Assembly (NCBI GenBank): GCA_017457045.1
Contig: JAFTIF010000010.1
Span: 1-38,293, forward strand
Direction: 5' to 3'
Length of the DNA stretch: 38,293 nucleotides
Origin: Bacilli bacterium
Lineage (GTDB): Bacteria > Bacillota_I > Bacilli_A > RFN20 > UBA1709
This document shows, in pieces, positions 9,129 to 17,170 of this stretch. Position numbers and translations under genes: made by a program. Each line of letters starts with the position of its first letter. Position 1 is the first letter of the stretch. The notes beneath the pieces are model-generated. The model did no database searches, was not told the DNA's origin, and was given only the letters and a program-made list of their open reading frames with translations.

Positions 9129-9156
9129 AAAAAAGACCACAAAATAATGTGATCTT
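9129..9156 (-). terminator. Intrinsic terminator of the MFS gene
   Basis: The minus strand reads AAGAUCACA-loop-UGUGGUCUU then UUUU, with one U-G pair, 25 nt after the stop at 9181. Confidence 0.8.
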
Positions 9157-9180
9157 AATCAAATTTTAAATTTCGCCAAT

Positions 9181-10623
9181 TTAATCTAATTTTGTGGCAT
9201 TAGTTTCTTTAACTTTAGTAAATAAAATAAATATTGCTCCAAGTAATGTTGGTACAGCTGTAACCAATATGATTGCAGGAATAATAGCATCTCCAAAAAT
9301 ATTCATAAATAATATTGCTAGCCCCATGACAATCCCATAAGGCGCTCCTGCCATAAGAGGGGCAATAGATTGAACCGAAGCTCTAAACTTTGTTGGAGAC
9401 GATTCAGCAATCATTAAAATAACAATATCACCAGCAGACCATACAGAACCAACGGCAATACCAGTTAATAAACCAACTAAATATTGATTCCAAGTAAATT
9501 TAGATCCAAAATAAAATCCTAAGAATGCTAATACGATAGAAATAGACATAATAATAAACGCTTTTCTTCTTCCAAGTTTATCAGCTAGAAAACCTTGAAC
9601 GAATGTAGCAAGTGCACATCCAATTGGGAATAATAATAAAGCTTGACTTACTATATTTTTAGCAAGATTGTTTGCTTCAGTTAAGGACATACCTTGATCT
9701 AAAAATTGTTTAGCATAACCAGAGTTAATTATTGTTTCATAATATCCTGTCATTAACATTGCAATCATTTGAAGAGCATAAACGGCAATTAACCACAAAA
9801 GTTGTTTATTTTTTACAATACATTTAATACCTACTATTAAACCACCATTTGATTCAACTTCTTCTTTTTTATTTTTAAGTTGTTCTTTTTCTTCATCACT
9901 CATCTTTAAAATACGTAATTTGCTTTCAATGTAAGCATCTGATTCTCTCATTAAGAAGATAGCTAAAATCGCAATCACAAAAGCTATCATTCCTGGAATG
10001 ATATAAACATAAACCCATTTAGAAGAATCTGAAGCAGAAATAAACACATTTCTTAACACAGGGATTAATAAAACACAAACAGTTGCAATTGCCTTAATGA
10101 TTGAATAAATTTTTCCACGATGTTTTGGTGGAGTGCTTTCATAAATATATGTGGCTTGCATATCGTGAGGCACAAAAAATGCCATAATAGTTGCACCAAT
10201 GACATACACCGGAATATTTGTTGAGATTCCTACTAAAAGCATACCTATACCCATACCAAGAGTATTTATTATCAAAAATATTTTTCTACCATATTTATCT
10301 GATAAAGGTTTATAAAGAAATGATAATGCTGATGCAATAGTTCCAGCAACACCAAATGCGCTCATTCGAGCTACTGCAAATTCTTCTCCAACAATTGGTG
10401 CAAAAATTTCTGTAGCAATAATTGTTTGCATTTGACTGCCAATTTGTGACGTTAATTCATCTACCATATAAACAACTGTAATGATAAATAAAAAACAAGC
10501 GAAGTAGCCGAGACCTCTTGATTTATTTTTTTCTTTTTCTAATTTTGCAATTTCTTTTAGCCTTTTTGCCTCTTTTTTTGCAAGTTGTTCGGCACTAAGT
10601 GCTTTTTCTTTTTTTTCTCCCAT
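9181..10623 (-). CDS. MFS transporter
   Basis: 480 residues with a Lys/Glu-rich cytoplasmic N-terminal extension (1-33) before 12 predicted membrane helices. Motif A-type loops are present in both halves (DKYGRKIFLI after helix 2; LADKLGRRKAFII after helix 8), as expected for the Major Facilitator Superfamily. The central loop (about 222-255) is charged. Substrate cannot be told from the sequence; no catabolic gene is adjacent. GAGGT precedes the ATG and the gene is its own unit with its own terminator. Confidence 0.85.
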   Translation of the reverse strand: MGEKKEKALSAEQLAKKEAKRLKEIAKLEKEKNKSRGLGYFACFLFIITVVYMVDELTSQIGSQMQTIIATEIFAPIVGEEFAVARMSAFGVAGTIASALSFLYKPLSDKYGRKIFLIINTLGMGIGMLLVGISTNIPVYVIGATIMAFFVPHDMQATYIYESTPPKHRGKIYSIIKAIATVCVLLIPVLRNVFISASDSSKWVYVYIIPGMIAFVIAILAIFLMRESDAYIESKLRILKMSDEEKEQLKNKKEEVESNGGLIVGIKCIVKNKQLLWLIAVYALQMIAMLMTGYYETIINSGYAKQFLDQGMSLTEANNLAKNIVSQALLLFPIGCALATFVQGFLADKLGRRKAFIIMSISIVLAFLGFYFGSKFTWNQYLVGLLTGIAVGSVWSAGDIVILMIAESSPTKFRASVQSIAPLMAGAPYGIVMGLAILFMNIFGDAIIPAIILVTAVPTLLGAIFILFTKVKETNATKLD

Positions 10624-10779
10624 ATATTTTACCTCTATTAAATTTATAAATGTTTTTTCTTAATTTTAATTATATCACACTTTTTCACTTGTTTTAATTA
10701 AATAATGCTATCGTATGAGGTTTACTCAACAATTGCCCTCTTTTTCAAACGCAATTTATCTTTTTATGCCTTAAAATGC

Positions 10780-10805
10780 AAAAAAGACCGCTCTTTCAAG
10801 CGGTA
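10780..10805 (-). terminator. Intrinsic terminator of the 78-residue ORF
   Basis: ACCGCT-ctttca-AGCGGT hairpin with a run of Us on the minus strand, 30 nt after the stop at 10835. Confidence 0.8.
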
Positions 10806-10834
10806 TAAATTCATATGTTTACAAAGTCAAACTA

Positions 10835-11071
10835 TTATTTATCGTATATAGTTCCAAGATAAGCATTAAGCTTTGCAATATCAATTTCTTCTTGCTTAGT
10901 AATTTCACAAATAGGAACTAAAACAGGTAATTCTTCACCTAGTTTTTCTTTAAGTTTTTCCGGTTTAAAAAACATAGCTCCTAAGAATAGGTCCGCTGCC
11001 GGAATATCCTTATCTTCTCCAGGTAATCTACACATTAATTTTTTTCCATTTCTAAATAATTTTATTTCCAT
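10835..11071 (-). CDS. Small uncharacterised protein, 78 aa
   Basis: No family recognised. It is a soluble, charged protein with no signal peptide or membrane helix: a short beta-like start (MEIKLFRNGKKLMCRL), a middle with FFKPEKLKEKLGEELP, and a helix-like C-terminus (EEIDIAKLNAYLG). Two Cys (14 and 55) are not in a metal-binding pattern. GGGAG precedes the ATG, and it has its own terminator, so it is probably a real single-gene unit. Confidence 0.6.
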   Translation of the reverse strand: MEIKLFRNGKKLMCRLPGEDKDIPAADLFLGAMFFKPEKLKEKLGEELPVLVPICEITKQEEIDIAKLNAYLGTIYDK

Positions 11072-11153
11072 AATATCTCCCTTTTTTATTTTATTATATC
11101 ACGTCTTTACTAAAAAGGAAGTCTCATTAAAGCTGCGCTTTATTTCTTTTAGT

Positions 11154-11281
11154 TCTCTTTATATAGAAAAAGACCACTCAAACGAGTGATCTTATATAAG
11201 CTTTTATACGAATGCTATCTGCAATTTTTTCAAATTCAAATTGTTATAAAAGTTCAAATTAGACTTGTAATATTACAATAA
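11154..11281 (-). repeat. Intergenic repeat, copy 1 (short form)
   Basis: Shares with copies 2 and 3, read on the plus strand, the order TATATAGAAAAAGACC-hairpin-GATCTTAT, then TTTTATACGAATGCTATCTG, an AT-rich stretch, and ACTTGTAATATTACAA. It includes an intrinsic terminator for the minus strand at 11166-11193 (GATCACTC-loop-GAGTGGTC then Us) and a perfect 14-bp palindrome TTGTAATATTACAA at 11265-11278. It lacks the 121-bp left block of the other copies. Confidence 0.75.
11166..11193 (-). terminator. Intrinsic terminator of the MATE gene
   Basis: GATCACTC-GTTT-GAGTGGTC on the minus strand with one U-G pair and a U run. It is about 110 nt after the stop at 11306, inside the repeat. Confidence 0.75.
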
Positions 11282-11305
11282 ATATCAATTAATTATTTGT
11301 TGACT

Positions 11306-12664
11306 TTAGTTATTCTTTAATTGTTTAATAGACCTTCTAAATTGAAAAATAAATAAAATAACCGTAAATGTTACTGCTAAAAAATCAGCAACCGGTTCTG
11401 CTGTATAAACAGCCATTGTTTTATCTTCCATAATTGCAGGCATAATATAAATTAAAGGTAATAATAAGAAAAATTTTCTAGCACACGCTACTATTATTGA
11501 AGATTTTGCATTACCAGTAGACACAAACGTCATTTGACAAGCTATCTGAGCACCAAATACAAATAAGACAAAGAAATATCTTCTCATAGCTTTAACTGTA
11601 AATTCAATTAGTTCTACTTTATCTGTAAACATAGATATAAACATATTTGGACAAGTCATTACAACTATATAAAGTGCCGTTGAATAAATCAAACATATCA
11701 TTAATAATAATTTAAATGTCTTAACTACCCTATCTGCATTTTTAGCGCCAAAGTTATAACTTGAAATAGGCTGTGCACCTTGAGCAAAGCCTTGTAATGG
11801 TAACATGGCAAACTGCATAACACTAGACAAAATGGTCATAGCTCCGACAGCTAAATCTCCACCATAATTTTGTAGTGATGTGTTAAAACACACTATAATT
11901 ATACATTCACTAGATTGCATAATAAATGGAGCCAATCCTAAAGCTAGACAAGGCAAAACAATTCTATAATCTAATTTAAAATTTGATACTTTCAATTTTA
12001 ACACTGATTTTTTACTAAACAAAAAGGATAAAACAAACGTACAAGAAATAGCTTGTGAGATAATAGTCGCAAGTGCAGCTCCTGACACTCCCATATTAAA
12101 TGCATAAATAAAAATAGGATCTAAAGCTATATTACATATAGCGCCGATTAATACTGTAATCATTGCAATCTTTGAAAATCCTTGAGATGTAATATATGCA
12201 TTCATACCTAATGTTAACTGAACAAATAAGGTACCTATTGCATAGACATTCATATATGCAACAGCATATTCTATAGTATTTTCACTAGCTCCAAAAAGCA
12301 ATAATAACTCACGATTAAAAACAAGTAATATAATTGTTAGAATAAAAGAAATTATTATTTGTAGTAAAAAGCAATTCCCCATTATTTTTTCGGCTGTTTC
12401 ATTGTCTCTCTTTCCCATGAAGATAGATGCTCTTGGCGCTCCACCTGCTGAAACTAGTGCGGCAAATGCAGATACAAGCATAATTAATGGCAAACACACA
12501 CCAACTCCAGTTAAGGCTAAATCTCCTATTTCAGACATATGACCTATAAATATACGATCTACTAGATTATATAACATATTTATTAATTGAGCCACTACTG
12601 TTGGAATTGATAATTTAAATAATAATTTACCTATAGGTTCTTTAGATAAAAATTCATTATTCAT
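11306..12664 (-). CDS. MATE-family efflux transporter
   Basis: 452 residues with 12 predicted membrane helices and the signatures of the MATE/DinF family: the start KEPIGKLLFKLSIPTVVAQLINMLYNLVD and, in the second half, GFAQGAQPISSYNFGAKN. Such proteins export drugs or metabolites with Na+ or H+; the start and GA(K)N motif resemble the MepA branch of Bacillota. GAGGTG precedes the ATG. No regulator gene is adjacent. Confidence 0.9.
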   Translation of the reverse strand: MNNEFLSKEPIGKLLFKLSIPTVVAQLINMLYNLVDRIFIGHMSEIGDLALTGVGVCLPLIMLVSAFAALVSAGGAPRASIFMGKRDNETAEKIMGNCFLLQIIISFILTIILLVFNRELLLLFGASENTIEYAVAYMNVYAIGTLFVQLTLGMNAYITSQGFSKIAMITVLIGAICNIALDPIFIYAFNMGVSGAALATIISQAISCTFVLSFLFSKKSVLKLKVSNFKLDYRIVLPCLALGLAPFIMQSSECIIIVCFNTSLQNYGGDLAVGAMTILSSVMQFAMLPLQGFAQGAQPISSYNFGAKNADRVVKTFKLLLMICLIYSTALYIVVMTCPNMFISMFTDKVELIEFTVKAMRRYFFVLFVFGAQIACQMTFVSTGNAKSSIIVACARKFFLLLPLIYIMPAIMEDKTMAVYTAEPVADFLAVTFTVILFIFQFRRSIKQLKNN

Positions 12665-12730
12665 ATTTACACCTCATTACTTCACAAAAATATTTTATCA
12701 TATTTCAGAAAAAAAGCATCGTTATTTTAA

Positions 12731-13015
12731 ACTAATTTTACAAAAAATATCTGGATTTATTTAGCTCATTTAAAGCTCATTGTCACACCCAATTTAACAA
12801 ACTAAGTATTTATATTAGTTATGCTAGAAAGCTTGATATAGACTGAATATATAGACTGTAGGATAGTTCTATATTATTTAATAATATAACTTCTATTTAT
12901 TTTATTTCTCTATATAGAAAAAAGACCGCTCTTTTAAGCGATCTTATGTAATCTTTTATACGAATGCTATCTGTAATTTTTCCAAAATGAACTTGTACTA
13001 TTACAAATGTAAAAT
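12731..13015 (-). repeat. Intergenic repeat, copy 2 (long form)
   Basis: Left block 12731-12851 (121 bp) aligns without gaps to 15700-15820 at about 85-90% identity by eye. Right block 12904-13015 matches copies 1 and 3: hairpin terminator, TTTTATACGAATGCTATCTG, then a variant ACTTGTACTATTACAA of the palindrome. It occupies most of the 466-bp gap 12665-13130, in which no gene is visible. Confidence 0.8.
12918..12945 (-). terminator. Terminator hairpin inside repeat copy 2
   Basis: The minus strand reads GAUCGCU-loop-AGCGGUC followed by UUUUUU, one U-G pair. It is the second terminator after the VOC gene and may belong to the repeat rather than to that gene. Confidence 0.7.
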
Positions 13016-13061
13016 TACACTCCAAATCTGAACGAATTTTACACACCCAGTTTGGAAAAAG

Positions 13062-13116
13062 AAAAAACGACCGACCGAATTATTCGACCAACCGCTAAAT
13101 ATGAATTTGTCGTTTT
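13062..13116 (-). terminator. Intrinsic terminator of the VOC gene
   Basis: Outer stem AAAACGAC/GTCGTTTT encloses an inner structure around CGAATAATTCG; on the minus strand it ends in a U run, 15 nt after the stop at 13131. Confidence 0.65.
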
Positions 13117-13130
13117 GATAAATAAAAATA

Positions 13131-13532
13131 TCAGTTTCTAAACGGCTTGTTAAAAGAACCTATTTCTATCAAATTCCCCTCAGGGTCTGCAATATAACAA
13201 GTTCTTTGTCCCCAAGGCTCAGTTACAGGTTCTAAAATTGATTTCGCACCTTTATCTATTACCTCGTTATATTTTTGATCTACCTCTTCAAAAGTATCAA
13301 CATATAAAGCTATTTCAAAATGTCCATTATACCCTTTAATATATTCATACTTTCTATTTGTCATTTTTTCAAAGTTTTTTCTTTCATATAGCATAAATAA
13401 GGTTCCATCCTTAATTAAATAAACATTACCAGCATTTTCAGACTCTTTAATCTCAAAACCTAAAACATCTCTATAAAATTTAATCATTTTAGGCATATCT
13501 TCTACAAACAAACCAAAACCATCTAAGTTCAT
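13131..13532 (-). CDS. VOC/glyoxalase-fold protein
   Basis: 133 residues with the vicinal-oxygen-chelate pattern: FVEDMPKMIKFYRDVLGFEI at the start, a central GHFEIALYVDT, and a C-terminal WGQRTCYIADPEGNLIEIGSF. The last contains the usual D-P-x-G-N and metal-ligand Glu. Members include glyoxalases, fosfomycin/bleomycin resistance proteins and many of unknown function; nothing decides between them here. Spacing of 31 nt to the upstream P-loop gene suggests co-transcription. Confidence 0.85.
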   Translation of the reverse strand: MNLDGFGLFVEDMPKMIKFYRDVLGFEIKESENAGNVYLIKDGTLFMLYERKNFEKMTNRKYEYIKGYNGHFEIALYVDTFEEVDQKYNEVIDKGAKSILEPVTEPWGQRTCYIADPEGNLIEIGSFNKPFRN

Positions 13533-13563
13533 AATAACACCTCTACAAATTCTAATTTATCTA

Positions 13564-14100
13564 TTAAATATTAAATGTTTCTTTTATCATTTTAGCCACG
13601 TCTTTAGCTTCTATATTTTCATTATTTATTCTTAAATAATTTTTAAAAGGAATTTCACCTTCATTACTAACAAGGCGATGTAAATCTTCTTTCAATACAC
13701 GTTTATTAGATGCTTCTATATCACGTTTTGAAGCTTTATTAATTAATCTATTTTCTGTTTTATTTCGTTCAAGACGAACTTCTTGTGAAGCTATTAATTC
13801 TATACAGTACACTTCATCAAATTTACTGACAAGATTTTCAACATATTCCCAATCTGACTTCATATCAAATGCCCACATTAAAGTGTGAATCATTCCGTAG
13901 CAATCACTTTTAGTGAAGTCGTCAAATATAATTTCACGCAATTTAAGAATTGTATCACCTTTAAAATATCCAAAAATATCAATAACTGGTTCTATCATCA
14001 TATGATTATGAAATAACCTTAAATCTGTTATCTTCATCAATTCTTGTCCAACTGTCATTTTCCCTACAGCACCTGAGCCAACAATTAATACTAATTTCAC
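13564..14100 (-). CDS. P-loop nucleoside/small-molecule kinase-like protein
   Basis: 178 residues from a GTG start with GGAGGAG 6 nt upstream. Walker A is GSGAVGKMT (residues 8-16), followed by LFHNHMMIEPVIDIFG, typical of a widespread AAA/shikimate-kinase-like family of unknown substrate. An Arg-rich lid region (RLERNKTENR) follows at about 131. It probably phosphorylates a small molecule, but no substrate is established. Upstream partner of the VOC gene and 40 nt downstream of the DUF4143 ATPase gene. Confidence 0.65.
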   Translation of the reverse strand: MKLVLIVGSGAVGKMTVGQELMKITDLRLFHNHMMIEPVIDIFGYFKGDTILKLREIIFDDFTKSDCYGMIHTLMWAFDMKSDWEYVENLVSKFDEVYCIELIASQEVRLERNKTENRLINKASKRDIEASNKRVLKEDLHRLVSNEGEIPFKNYLRINNENIEAKDVAKMIKETFNI

Positions 14101-14140
14101 CTTAACTCCTCCATCTCCTCTATAAATTCTAATTTAATTA

Positions 14141-15505
14141 TTAATTCTTTTTTTGCTTTAAAGCAGAAAAATCAAAATTGATTATATTATTTTCTATAGT
14201 CTTCTTTTCAAAAAACATTATCATATAGATAGGAATATATATTCTATTATCAACAACTTCTACATTACCATTGCATAAAGTATAAGCTTTCTTTATATTA
14301 TATTCTGAATTAGATAGCAGATTATCTAAAGCAACATGTCGTTTATAATCCTTACCAGATTTAACTTCTATTGGAATAATTTCTATACCATCTTCTATAA
14401 TAAAGTCAACTTCTCCACGTTTCTTATTATTATAATAGAATAAGTCAAATTTATGTGCTTTCAATTCTTGAGCTATAACATTTTCATAAATAGCTCCAAA
14501 ATTAACATTAACATCGTTATTTAATATTTTAGCAATATTTGTGTCATATAATTGATGAGTTAATAATCCTGTATCGCATAAAAATAATTTAAATAACGTA
14601 CGTTCTTTACTCGCTAATAATGGATATTCGGGATTATCTATATTATATGTAAATAAACCTATATTACTATTCATTAACCATACAAAAGATTCTTCATATT
14701 GATAAAATCTAGCTTTTTCATTAAGATTTTTCAATATAAACCTTTTATTTTGGTTATTTAATTCACTCGGAATTAAAGTATAAATATCTTTAATTAACAA
14801 ACTATCTTTTGTAGAGTATTTTGAAATATCCATCTTATATAATTTATTAATTGTTTCATGAATGTAATAAACATTTTGAAGATTATTTGTCTTTAAAAAC
14901 GAATCAACAGCTTCTGGAAATCCCCCAACTATAGTATATAAATTAAATAACTTAATCATCTGGTGATTTACTGTTTCATCAACTTTTTTTCTGTTTATAT
15001 AACACTCTTTCAAATATGACAAAATTTCATCAGAGACTCCATTGGCTATTGCGAATTCCTCAAAATCTAATGGAAACATTTCAAAAACATCCATGTATCC
15101 TACTGGAAGTGAATCAACATTTTTGTATGAAACACCTAATAGTGATCCACTCAAAATATATCTATATGAGCCTTCTTCAATAAGAAATTTTACTTTAGTT
15201 ATAACATCATCAACAGCTTGAACCTCATCTATAAATATTATAGTCTCTCCTTTAATAAGCGGTTTATTAGTTAATACAGATATTTTAAGAAGCAGGTCTT
15301 TTGCGCTATCTGCTTTTTCAAATGCCTCTTTAGCTAAATTGTCATCATAAAGATTAAATTCCACAAAAGACTTTGAGTTTTCTTCTAAAAATTTTCTAAT
15401 GATATATGTTTTGCCTATTTGTCTTGCTCCATCTACTAAAAGACATTTTTTTAAGCTATTATTATACCACTTAGTTATAGAATTATAAGCTTTTCTTTTT
15501 AACAC
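14141..15505 (-). CDS. AAA ATPase with C-terminal DUF4143 nuclease-like domain
   Basis: 454 residues from a GTG at 15505 with AAGGAG 8 nt upstream; the in-frame GTG at 15514 overlaps that SD. The N-terminal AAA domain has Walker A GARQIGKT (about 27-34), Walker B IIFIDEVQ and sensor YILSGSLLG. The C-terminal DUF4143 domain carries GEVDFIIEDGIEIIPIEVKSG, a PD-(D/E)XK-like core (D...E-V-K). These ATPases are common in bacteria and archaea, often in several copies, with unproven roles; a link to defence or DNA handling is conjecture. It has a clear promoter with repeated sequence at the -35. Confidence 0.85.
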   Translation of the reverse strand: MLKRKAYNSITKWYNNSLKKCLLVDGARQIGKTYIIRKFLEENSKSFVEFNLYDDNLAKEAFEKADSAKDLLLKISVLTNKPLIKGETIIFIDEVQAVDDVITKVKFLIEEGSYRYILSGSLLGVSYKNVDSLPVGYMDVFEMFPLDFEEFAIANGVSDEILSYLKECYINRKKVDETVNHQMIKLFNLYTIVGGFPEAVDSFLKTNNLQNVYYIHETINKLYKMDISKYSTKDSLLIKDIYTLIPSELNNQNKRFILKNLNEKARFYQYEESFVWLMNSNIGLFTYNIDNPEYPLLASKERTLFKLFLCDTGLLTHQLYDTNIAKILNNDVNVNFGAIYENVIAQELKAHKFDLFYYNNKKRGEVDFIIEDGIEIIPIEVKSGKDYKRHVALDNLLSNSEYNIKKAYTLCNGNVEVVDNRIYIPIYMIMFFEKKTIENNIINFDFSALKQKKN

Positions 15506-15534
15506 AAAAATCACTCCTTCAACTTTCCATCCAT

Positions 15535-15597
15535 ATTATAACACTTAAATTGCATTTTTCCAACCTTTTTATCGCCGTTTTATTGCATTTTTCCAAC
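15535..15597 (-). promoter_or_regulatory. Promoter of the DUF4143 ATPase gene with duplicated -35 element
   Basis: On the minus strand TTGGAA (15558-15563) and TATAAT (15535-15540) are 17 bp apart. The -35 lies in a 16-bp sequence ATTGCATTTTTCCAAC (plus strand, 15549-15564) repeated exactly at 15582-15597, 33 bp away, about three helical turns. Confidence 0.65.
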
Positions 15598-15699
15598 ATC
15601 ATAAGTATTTTTATTTATTATTATATTATTTCTATTAAAAAACGTATTAAAACATATCTTTTCATTAAACCAATATGTAGCCGCACAGACCGAATCTGA

Positions 15700-15962
15700 A
15701 CTAGTTTTACAAAAAGTATCTGGATTTATTTAGCTCATTTAAAGCTCATGGTCGCATAGAACCGAACAAACTAAGCATTTATATTATATATACTAGAAAG
15801 TGTGATATAGACTGAATATAGATTCTCATTTTCAGTTGCTTGCAAAATGTAATTACCATAAAAACAAAAAAAAGACCGCTCTTTCGAACGATCTTATATA
15901 TTCTTTTATACGAATGCTATCTGTAATTTTTACAAAATGAACTTGTAATATTACAAAAATAA
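15700..15962 (-). repeat. Intergenic repeat, copy 3 (long form)
   Basis: Left block 15700-15820 aligns to copy 2 without gaps. The right block 15865-15962 holds the rps-operon terminator, TTTTATACGAATGCTATCTG and the perfect palindrome TTGTAATATTACAA (about 15941-15954). It fills the right half of the 458-bp gap 15506-15963. No gene is seen in the gap; frames in the left block are short and interrupted. Confidence 0.8.
15865..15895 (-). terminator. Intrinsic terminator of the rpsF-ssb-rpsR operon
   Basis: GATCGTTC-GAAA-GAGCGGTC on the minus strand (U-G pairs included) followed by a run of eight Us, about 70 nt after the rpsR stop. Confidence 0.8.
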
Positions 15963-15963
15963 A

Positions 15964-16191
15964 TTAGTCGATTTCGTATGGTAATAAAGCCATTTGACGT
16001 GCACGTTTAATTGCAACTGCTAACATTCTTTGGTCTTTAGCACATGTGCCTGTTACTCTTCTTGGAGTAATTTTACCATTGATTGAAATATGTTTCTTTA
16101 ATAATTCAACATCTTTATAATCGATAAAAGTGATTTTGTTTTTACAGAAAAAACAAAATTTCTTTTTAGAACGTTGTTTCTTGAAAGCCAT
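15964..16191 (-). CDS. rpsR: Ribosomal protein bS18
   Basis: 75 residues, basic, with the S18 signature [18 protein letters not shown] and [17 protein letters not shown]. Component of the 30S platform, pairing with S6. It also has an N-terminal CFFCKN, and with C50 this may be the zinc-binding (C+) form of S18. Third gene of the rpsF-ssb-rpsR operon, 18 nt after ssb, with AAGGAGGA upstream. Confidence 0.97.
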   Translation of the reverse strand: MAFKKQRSKKKFCFFCKNKITFIDYKDVELLKKHISINGKITPRRVTGTCAKDQRMLAVAIKRARQMALLPYEID

Positions 16192-16209
16192 AACTTTTGT
16201 CCTCCTTAA

Positions 16210-16656
16210 TTAAAATGGTAAGTCGTCATCAGCTATATCGATACCAGTATATGGAGATTCATAGTTTGAATTTCTTGAAGGTTCTTGTGGACGTTGGTTA
16301 TATGTTGAAGGTTGTGATTGTCTTTGTTCTGAAACACTCTTAGATTCTAAAAGTTGAACATTGTCACATACAACTTCTACTACATATACTCTTCTTCCAT
16401 CTTTATCATCGTAAGAACGAGATTGTAATCTTCCTTCTACTCCAACTAAGCTACCTTTTTTACAATATAGATCAACGAACTCTGCTGCTTTGTTAAATAC
16501 TACACAAGGGATGAAATCAGCACTGCGTTCTTCTCCTCTTGCGAACCTATTGTCCACTGCGACTGTGAAGGATGTGACAGCAACATTATTAGCTGAACGT
16601 CTTAATTCAGCTGGGTCTCTGGTTAAGCGACCTACTAGAACTACTCTATTAATCAT
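16210..16656 (-). CDS. ssb: Single-stranded DNA-binding protein
   Basis: 148 residues. The OB-fold (about 1-105) starts MINRVVLVGRLTRDPELR-like and includes FTVAVDN and SADFIPCVVFNKAAEF. It is followed by a Gln/Ser/Pro-rich linker and the acidic tip DIADDDLPF used to recruit replication and repair partners. Normal length for Bacillota SSB. Between rpsF and rpsR, as in Bacillus, with AAGGAGGA before the ATG. Confidence 0.97.
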   Translation of the reverse strand: MINRVVLVGRLTRDPAELRRSANNVAVTSFTVAVDNRFARGEERSADFIPCVVFNKAAEFVDLYCKKGSLVGVEGRLQSRSYDDKDGRRVYVVEVVCDNVQLLESKSVSEQRQSQPSTYNQRPQEPSRNSNYESPYTGIDIADDDLPF

Positions 16657-16676
16657 TTTTTCGTCCTCCTTATAAA

Positions 16677-16964
16677 TTAGTCTAATTTGATAACGATATG
16701 ACGAATGACATTAGAGTTGATACCACAGATTCTGTCAAATTCAGCATTTGCTAATGGATTTTCAGTTTCGTAAGTACAAACTACATAATAACCTCTTCTT
16801 TGCTTATTGATTTCATAAGCTAATTCGCGGTTACCCCATTCATTAACGTCTAAAATGTTACAACCGTTGTTTGTTAATGTAGACTTTAATAATTCTACTG
16901 TTTCAACACGTGTTGCTTCATCTAAATTAGCGTCAAGAACAAACATTGTTTCGTATTTTTTCAT
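16677..16964 (-). CDS. rpsF: Ribosomal protein bS6
   Basis: 95 residues. It starts MKKYETMFVLDANLDE and has the S6 features WGNRELAYEINKQRRGYYVV and the C-terminal SNVIRHIVIKLD. Binds S18 on the 30S platform. First gene of the operon; GGAGGTG precedes the ATG and belongs to a structured leader. Confidence 0.97.
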   Translation of the reverse strand: MKKYETMFVLDANLDEATRVETVELLKSTLTNNGCNILDVNEWGNRELAYEINKQRRGYYVVCTYETENPLANAEFDRICGINSNVIRHIVIKLD

Positions 16965-16968
16965 TTAA

Positions 16969-17040
16969 GACACCTCCTCTTGGACTATTTTTGGCCACCT
17001 CTATGAGGTAGCGAAGAGCATGCACCCCTTCACTGGTGCC
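16969..17040 (-). promoter_or_regulatory. Structured rpsF leader (candidate S6:S18-responsive)
   Basis: The minus-strand leader forms hairpin 1 GGCACC-loop-GGGUGC (17022-17040) and hairpin 2 GCUACCUC-AUA-GAGGUGGC (16994-17012), then the SD GAGGAGGUG (16969-16977). S6:S18-binding leaders are established before rpsF in many bacteria. The GAGGUG of the hairpin 2 3' arm recurs in the SD, so UACCUC could pair with either one, giving an on/off switch. The switch is inference. Confidence 0.55.
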
Positions 17041-17045
17041 TAAAT

Positions 17046-17074
17046 ATTATAATACAAAGTATTATGATTGTAAA
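17046..17074 (-). promoter_or_regulatory. Sigma-A-type promoter of rpsF-ssb-rpsR
   Basis: On the minus strand TTTACA (17069-17074) and a consensus TATAAT (17046-17051) are separated by exactly 17 bp. Expected transcription start is near 17039, so hairpin 1 of the leader begins almost at the 5' end. Confidence 0.85.
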
Positions 17075-17127
17075 GAGAAAATTCATCATATCATTACTTT
17101 TACTACAATTTAATTATAACACAATAA

Positions 17128-17170
17128 AAAAGAAGAAAATCCCGATATTCTCCCGAGTTTTTCTTCTTTA
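17128..17170 (-). terminator. Intrinsic terminator of sdpR-sdpI-dusB
   Basis: A long AAGAAGAAAA/TTTTCTTCTT stem with a GC-richer inner CTCG...CGGG part, then a U run on the minus strand. The stem starts at the dusB stop codon. Confidence 0.7.

Noticed and set aside
12731..12851. The conserved 121-bp block as a small gene
   Set aside because: Frames on both strands have stops in one or both copies and no SD; the gap-free alignment does not show a codon pattern.
14141..15505. DUF4143 ATPase plus P-loop and VOC genes as a defence system
   Set aside because: No characteristic partner or known defence arrangement is present; close spacing alone is not enough.
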